A stretch of 64,000 bases of DNA from contig OY744532.1 of the NCBI GenBank assembly GCA_963556195.1, positions 80,131,234-80,195,233 on the forward strand, written 5' to 3'. A program made the position numbers and the translations under genes. The notes beneath the pieces are model-generated. The model searched no databases and was not told where the DNA came from. It was given only the letters and a program-made list of their open reading frames with translations. Of this stretch, positions 59,151-64,000 are shown one piece after another. Origin of the DNA: Sepiola atlantica (lineage: Eukaryota; Mollusca; Cephalopoda; Sepiida; Sepiolidae). Each line of letters opens with the position of its first letter. Position 1 is the first letter of the stretch.

Positions 59151-59567
59151 AACACCGTCAATATTATTTCTTAATTTTGAAACATTTAATGTTGTAATAT
59201 CAAAATTGTACAATCATTCCAGGAGGGATTATCCTTAATCTTTAATCCTTCTGAAGACAATAAAAGCAAACTCTCTCGATTCATATACGTTATTATCAAG
59301 ACAGATGTAAAAAAGTAGATTTATTAACCAATTAAATTTGTTAATAGTAAATGTGTGTTCCACATTTTTAAAATCATTTAATTTGTGGTTTTCACCCAAC
59401 AGTGATAACGCCGTTTAGCCTGTTCATCTTTTATTAAAATTAAAAGTAAAACAAAAAAATCGCAAATATTGATGTGAGATTAAATATAAATGTTTAATGA
59501 CACGCCTTATCAATTTAATTGTGTATATGTATGTGTGTGTGTATGTACATGTATATATATATATATA
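59151..59567. other. No recognised feature; ends in (TG)n(TA)n
   Basis: AT-rich. A short TGTG/TATA microsatellite at 59521-59567 is the insertion site of the transposon that follows. Confidence 0.6.
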
Positions 59568-59585
59568 TTAGGGTAGGTCGATTTT
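59568..59585 (+). repeat. Terminal inverted repeat, left
   Basis: TTAGGGTAGGTCGATTTT; 17 of 18 bases match the reverse complement of the right end. Confidence 0.8.
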
Positions 59586-59963
59586 ACACTTTTTTTTAAA
59601 TATTAAAAAAAGGCACGTACCGAAAGTTGTATATAGACCTATTAAATACTCATGCAAAAAATTAGATCAAAAACTTCAGCGGTTTTTTGAGCGTTTGGTA
59701 TCAAAGATCGTAGACAAGAATATACTGAAAATTCCTCGTTTTTGCAAGATTTGCTTGAATACTGGTGTTAAAACCAAATAATTTGTGCATTTAAAATCAG
59801 CGAATGTCCTTTTATTTTATAAAAATGATATTAATTAAAGAAATCTTCAAATTAAAAATTTGCCCCCCCCCCTCATTTTCAGTATCTGCTTTTGTAAACT
59901 ACCCTTTAACGTTATGAATTAAACAGTTATATTTGAATACCTAAAAAAAATGATTTTTTTCTG

Positions 59964-61441
59964 TTATAAGTGAAAATATAACAAGCAAAGAAATAAGGAA
60001 AAACCTAACACTATTTTAATGGAGCTTAATATTGAGTCAAATTGCTCCATATAAGACCCCTTAGACAAAAATGCTGGTCTCAATTTCTGACTCAAAACTT
60101 TGGCTGTAATGTGTTGATGCCTTGCTTCAAAACCATATACAGTTTGTGAAGCTTCTGTTATTAACTTAACTGCCCGTTCCACGCCCTGAGAATGCCAAAA
60201 ATGCAGCATAATTTTAAATCTATTAATTGTGTCCAATGTGTGGCATTAAAATTAATAGGTGGTATTCTTTTTAATCTTTTTCTGGTTGACTCCTCACTCC
60301 TGAAAGAACACATTAATTAATTGAATTATTAAAAAATTCCAATCTGTACTGCTTTAATAATTATGGTGAAATTAGATAAAATCTTTAAAAATCATTCTAT
60401 AAATTGGAATAAATAATTGAGTCAGAAATATATGAATAAATATTACTTACCTAATGGCCAAAATTCTTTTTAAAGCTTCTTCTCTTACTTCAATCTCTTC
60501 AGATTTAACCATGGAATATAGAAAGTTTTCAGGCAGTAAACAAAATGTATTACCTTGTATATTTCTAAATGTGATGTCTTTGATTTCCTGAGGCTGCTCC
60601 TTAATCCTCTGGGTCATATTAAAAATGTGCACTTGCTGATTGTGGAATTTACTATTTCTTTTAATTTCAAACCAAGAAGTGGCATACACATTTACAATAA
60701 AATTTACTACATAGTGTAGTTTTCTCGTGTGCCTTTGTTGGTATGCACCACGAGTCCATAAACACATGAGCTAGATGGCCAAAGTTAACCATCTTGCTTG
60801 GTTTAAAGGACCAATTTTCCAGGAGGTATATCTAGAGTCAACCTTACCTCTAGAAATACCTACTGTGTATTCATAAAGGAGTCTTTGGTCAGAACTAAGA
60901 TCATGTATTTCATCAATTTTAAAAATTGACTCTAGAGGATTGCTAATAGTGGAAAATGATATTTGGGGTAAATCATGGCAATCATTTGAGCATAATTTCC
61001 CCAGAGGGCCACTGAATGTTGTAGGGCCCTTTGCGCAACCATCTATGTTTTTAAAAAGGGCTCTGAAAGGTAGTTTATTATGATGCAAAGAGCAACCAAT
61101 TGTGTGAAGATTTTTAAAGTTTTTTTTCTAAAATTGCAACCATTCCACCTTCGCAACCTGTGTTGGTATTAGTGTTGTCAACAAGTATAGCCTTGATACT
61201 GTTCTCACTGTGGAATTCATGCAAAACATCCACCACTTGATCTGCATGAAAAGCACCTGTTGCACCACTATTAGGAAGAACTCTGTGTCAGATATTTACT
61301 TTCACATGGTGTTTCTTTTGTAAAAGTTAAATGGTGTTCTGGTCCCTTAGTTTTTTTCATAATTCTCTGTCTATTTTCATCCACAATTTCCTTATACATC
61401 AATGTGTCCTTATCCATTCTCCCATCAACTCCAATACATAT
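59964..61441 (-). pseudogene. Transposase-like gene, broken, with one intron
   Basis: Minus-strand pieces in order: IGVDGRMDKDTLMYKEIV; after a frameshift GATGAFHADQVVDVLHEF, IKAILVDNTNTNTGCEGG; after another, GCSLHHNKLPFRALFKNIDG, GPTTFSGPLGKLC, DLSSDQRLLYEYTVGISRG, ARWLTLAI; a TAG at 60771-60773; KLHYVVNFIVNVYATSWF, LLPENFLYSMV, REEALKRILAIR; a 151-bp GT-AG intron (60300-60450; GTAAGT donor, CTTTCAG acceptor); PPINFNATHWTQLID; then, in another frame, SQGVERAVKLITEASQTVYG. I recall this layout (LHxNELPLRHLF, GPxxFSGPIG, RWLTTAxRxLRLYV, HPENxLLAM, TQAVERxVKxVTEAS) from many unnamed invertebrate proteins. The TIRs place it in a DNA transposon. Conserved Asp residues in VDGRMDK and LVDNTNTNTG could be catalytic (inference). 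Confidence 0.7.
60300..60450 (-). other. Spliceosomal intron in the transposase-like gene
   Basis: Donor AG|GTAAGT and acceptor TTCTTTCAG|GAG on the minus strand join codons to give AIRSEESTRKRLKRIPPINF, which keeps the homologous frame. A retained intron shows this is a DNA-level copy and not a retrocopy. Confidence 0.7.
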
Positions 61442-61450
61442 AATATTTTA

Positions 61451-61770
61451 GGTGGGATAAAAACCCCTGGCTGAAATAGTTTTATTTGTCTACCTCCAAC
61501 AAGGTAAGATGTGACACAAGGTCATGAAAGTGGGATTAGATAAGCCTGCGCTATAGAGGTGAGCACTCTGGCCATTAAAAAATTGACTGGGCAGCCCCGT
61601 CGGCATTCCCCTGTAGGGGCGTCTCAGACAGTTAGCAATAAACTTACTCCTCCCCAAAGAGGGAAAGCAAAGCCTGGGAGGGTGCAACTCCTAGAATTGC
61701 ACAGGACGGACAAGCCCCAATAGACCGGCGTAAATCCAGACCCAAAGGCCCGGACGATACCGATTTATTT
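61451..61770 (-). mobile_element. SINE trimer, unit 1
   Basis: Minus-strand body as at 41165-41475 without the U2 head, ending (plus view) at GGTGGGATAAAAACCCCTGG. Head-to-tail with unit 2. Confidence 0.8.
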
Positions 61771-62072
61771 GGTGGGGTAAAATCCCCTGGCTGAACTAGA
61801 TTTTATTTATCTATCTCCAACAAGGTAAGATTGACACAGGAAAGTGGGATGAGAAAGCCAGTGCTCGAGAGGTGAGCACTCTGGCCATTTAAAAATTGCC
61901 TGGGCAGCTCCGTCGGCATTCCCCGGTAGGGCCGCCTCAGACAGTAAGCAATAAACTTACTCCTCCCCAAAGAGGGAAGGCAAAACCTGGGAGGTGCACC
62001 TCCTAGAACTGCACAGGACGGACAGACGGGCGTGAATCCAGACCCAAAGACCCGGACGATACCGGTTTATTT
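61771..62072 (-). mobile_element. SINE trimer, unit 2
   Basis: 302-bp full unit from GGTGGGGTAAAATCCCCTGG; about 85-90 percent like unit 1. Confidence 0.8.
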
Positions 62073-62181
62073 GGTGGGTTAAAAAACCCTGGCTGAACTA
62101 GTTTTTATTTATCTAACTCCCACAAGGTAAGGTGTGACAAAAGGTCGGGGAAGTGGGATTAGATAAGCCAGCGCTCGACAA
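62073..62181 (-). mobile_element. SINE trimer, unit 3 (partial)
   Basis: The first 109 bp only (plus view), ending at AGCCAGCGCTCGA; the head portion is missing. Confidence 0.8.
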
Positions 62182-62636
62182 TTCAATATATATTTGTGAT
62201 AATTACATTTGTAAACACAAAATCAACACGTGAATTCAAATTCGCTCGTTGAATTTTCAACCGGTGAATACCATAAAAAATATCCAATAAATAAAACGCC
62301 TATGTAAATAAATAATTATTTATATATAACATTAAATATTATAGTGTTTTATTCCTTTTTAATTTGAATATGTACATTTAATTTCTTAAGAAAAGGAATA
62401 ATAAACTTTAAAATATTTATTATTAAGTAATGTATTACTTTTTTTTGTTAAAACCCGGGTTTAATTTAAGGCGACACATCTGCCGGTGAAATCTAGGCTG
62501 TGAGAAAAAATCTCGATTTATTTGATCTTAAAGTTGCAATGCTCAAATAAATACAAAGTTTTGAAGAAAAATATTTCTTGTGGTAACTTTTGACATTATT
62601 TGGCAACTTTCTTCGAGTGCGATAATTTACAGTTTC

Positions 62637-62650
62637 AAAATCGACCTCCC

Positions 62651-62654
<4 letters not shown>
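62637..62654 (-). repeat. Terminal inverted repeat, right
   Basis: AAAATCGACCTCCCCTAA, complementary to the left TIR with one mismatch. Confidence 0.8.
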
Positions 62655-62709
<55 letters not shown>

Positions 62710-62752
62710 ATATATATATGTATCGATGTATGTATGTATGTATGTATGTATA
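62655..62752. repeat. (TA)n(TATG)n compound microsatellite
   Basis: TA run, TGTATA interruptions, then six or so TATG units. Confidence 0.95.
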
Positions 62753-62769
62753 AACAAAAAGAAAAATAA

Positions 62770-62960
62770 ATGTATGCGCGTGGGGGCGCCTACGTACTCA
62801 AACCAAAACTAACCGCACACACACAAACACACCCAGTTATGACAAACACATAACATCCCAAAGGGCAATTATATAAGCGGAGATTCTGACTAAAATCCAC
62901 TAACGAAGATGACCGGAAAGATTGAAAGTCAGAAGCACTAACACTTTTCAAAAACACATA
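62770..62960 (+). mobile_element. Possible Penelope-like tail remnant
   Basis: GGGGGCGCCTACGTACTCAA, a CACACA stretch, then ACGAAGATGACCGGAAAGAT and TGAAAGTC, which resembles the CTGAAGACGACTACGAAAGTCGAAAG of 10002-10028. Very decayed; low confidence. Confidence 0.3.
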
Positions 62961-63231
62961 ACTTTGAGTCAGAGAAGCAAATGATATGAAAACACATAAA
63001 CACGCACGAATACGCGCTGATGATTTGAAATATGTGTTCTTTAATATAAAAACTAAACATTTGCTACATTATAAAGATACGTTTCAAAACATAAGGAATA
63101 CATTTTATATATCAGTATATGTACGCATGCCAAGTTCATTGTAAATTTGCCCATTATATTTTTTAGTTTCATGAAATAAGTTATTTAACAAACTAATTCA
63201 TTTACCTTCTTGAACATATTCATATAATTAT

Positions 63232-63335
63232 AAGGAAACGCGTGTTTCCTCGTCTCTATCACTCATCAGTGTAGCTAGATAAAACAAGATAAGCATTCAG
63301 GACTTCATAGGTTGAGGTCTGGTGCTCTACCGCGT
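63232..63335 (-). mobile_element. Possible SINE fragment with hammerhead-like motif
   Basis: Minus strand: a tRNA box A-like GCGGTAGAGCAC (63322-63333), then about 55 bp later CTGATGA (63263-63269), and GAGGAAAC with a hairpin GGAAAC/GTTTCC (63234-63249). Stem II is not convincing and box B is not seen. Confidence 0.35.
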
Positions 63336-63483
63336 GTACTAATTATTTTAATACAATTGGTGATTAAGTTTATATCGTATTAAATGAATATATTTATTCG
63401 TATTTTTACGATACTGAAAACTTAAAGTACTCATTTCTTAAGGAAAAGTATTTTACGCAATAATCAATTCATAATTCCCATTC

Positions 63484-63486
<3 letters not shown>

Positions 63487-63562
<76 letters not shown>
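63487..63562. repeat. (TA)n microsatellite
   Basis: About 38 uninterrupted TA units, then TGTTTGTGTG. Confidence 0.95.
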
Positions 63563-63565
<3 letters not shown>

Positions 63566-64000
63566 TGTGTGTTTGTGTGACAGAGAAGTTTAAGTTCAAA
63601 ATCATGCTGGTTTATGAATATTATTAGTATACGCTCTATTTCATATTTTAAACAATAAATATTAAATATTAAGTTCTATTTTGCTTTTAAAAAATTATCC
63701 ATGTCTGAATTGACACTTTAGGATGGAGGTCAACACATCAAACCACAACACTACAAACGTGTTAATCACGCAATCACAAGGCTTGAGTAAGTTAATGGTA
63801 TAGAAGTTATGCCACATATGCTATAGGATTTAGGTGTTTCTCCATCTAGCTACGTATTATTCCGATTAATGAAGCACCAATTTGAATTATTCAATTTAAA
63901 GAAGTCCTTACATAATTCTATGATTCACGCCGAAGAACTTAAACTTTGACTAATTCAGAGAGTATTCAGGTCGTTAGCATCACGCCGTCAATAACGATTG
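63563..64000. other. No recognised feature
   Basis: AT-rich, nothing supported to the window end. Confidence 0.6.

Larger units (their letters stand above)
59568..62654 (-). mobile_element. DNA transposon with 18-bp TIRs, unassigned superfamily
   Basis: Left end TTAGGGTAGGTCGATTTT (59568-59585) and right end AAAATCGACCTCCCCTAA (62637-62654) are inverted repeats with one mismatch. Both ends lie in (TA)n, so a target duplication cannot be measured but a TA-type target is possible. The interior holds a broken, intron-containing minus-strand gene (59964-61441) and a nested SINE trimer (61451-62181). Without the SINEs the element is about 2.35 kb. The CDS start is not recognisable upstream of the SINEs. 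Confidence 0.75.

Noticed and set aside
59250..59275. Hammerhead candidate at CTGAAGACAATAAAAGC
   Set aside because: No stem II and no GAAA at the right place.

Overview
This is a gene-poor, AT-rich, repeat-dense stretch of a metazoan genome, most likely a cephalopod and plausibly an octopus. That guess rests on the very abundant (TA)n tracts, interstitial TTAGGG-type arrays, Penelope-like and non-LTR retroelement debris, tRNA-derived SINEs and a familiar-looking U2/SINE-type repeat; it is an inference from repeat content, not a proof. No host protein-coding exon could be supported. Almost all coding-like sequence is transposon relic broken by stops or frameshifts.

Layout. 0.2-0.7 kb: a foldback repeat. 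1-4 kb: degraded 3' ends of a non-LTR element with ATT microsatellites. 4.9-5.6 kb: a duplicated unit with telomere-like arrays inside it. 6-6.9 kb: minisatellites. 7.4-10 kb: a LINE tail and a Penelope-like GIY-YIG endonuclease fragment. 10-23 kb: mostly anonymous AT-rich DNA with a 161-bp tandem element, a long pyrimidine tract and microsatellites. 23.7-25.6 kb: reverse-transcriptase fragments. 27.3-28.9 kb: nested inverted repeats, then a SINE carrying a complete hammerhead ribozyme. 31.2-32.4 kb: a 96-bp satellite. 34.5-36.7 kb: a mariner-like deletion derivative and several hammerhead-bearing repeats. 40.3-42.6 kb: an AP-endonuclease LINE fragment and two copies of a SINE, one fused to a U2 snRNA 5' end. 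45.6-53.7 kb: two large arrays of a 33-bp satellite, joined by a 4,797-bp tandem duplication. 55.9-56.8 kb: a 27-28-bp minisatellite. 59.6-62.65 kb: a 3.1-kb DNA transposon with terminal inverted repeats, a broken, intron-containing transposase-like gene and a nested SINE trimer.

The most interesting theme is the density of hammerhead ribozyme modules. Two are structurally complete (28807-28858 and 36612-36662, both + strand). About ten more are decayed relatives with the CUGANGA...GAAA core. Several lie just downstream of a tRNA-like box B and just upstream of a (TA)n tract, so (TA)n may be the 3' tail of hammerhead-bearing retroelements. Second is the 59568-62654 transposon, whose protein family I cannot assign to a named superfamily. 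All calls come from reading the sequence; no database search was run.
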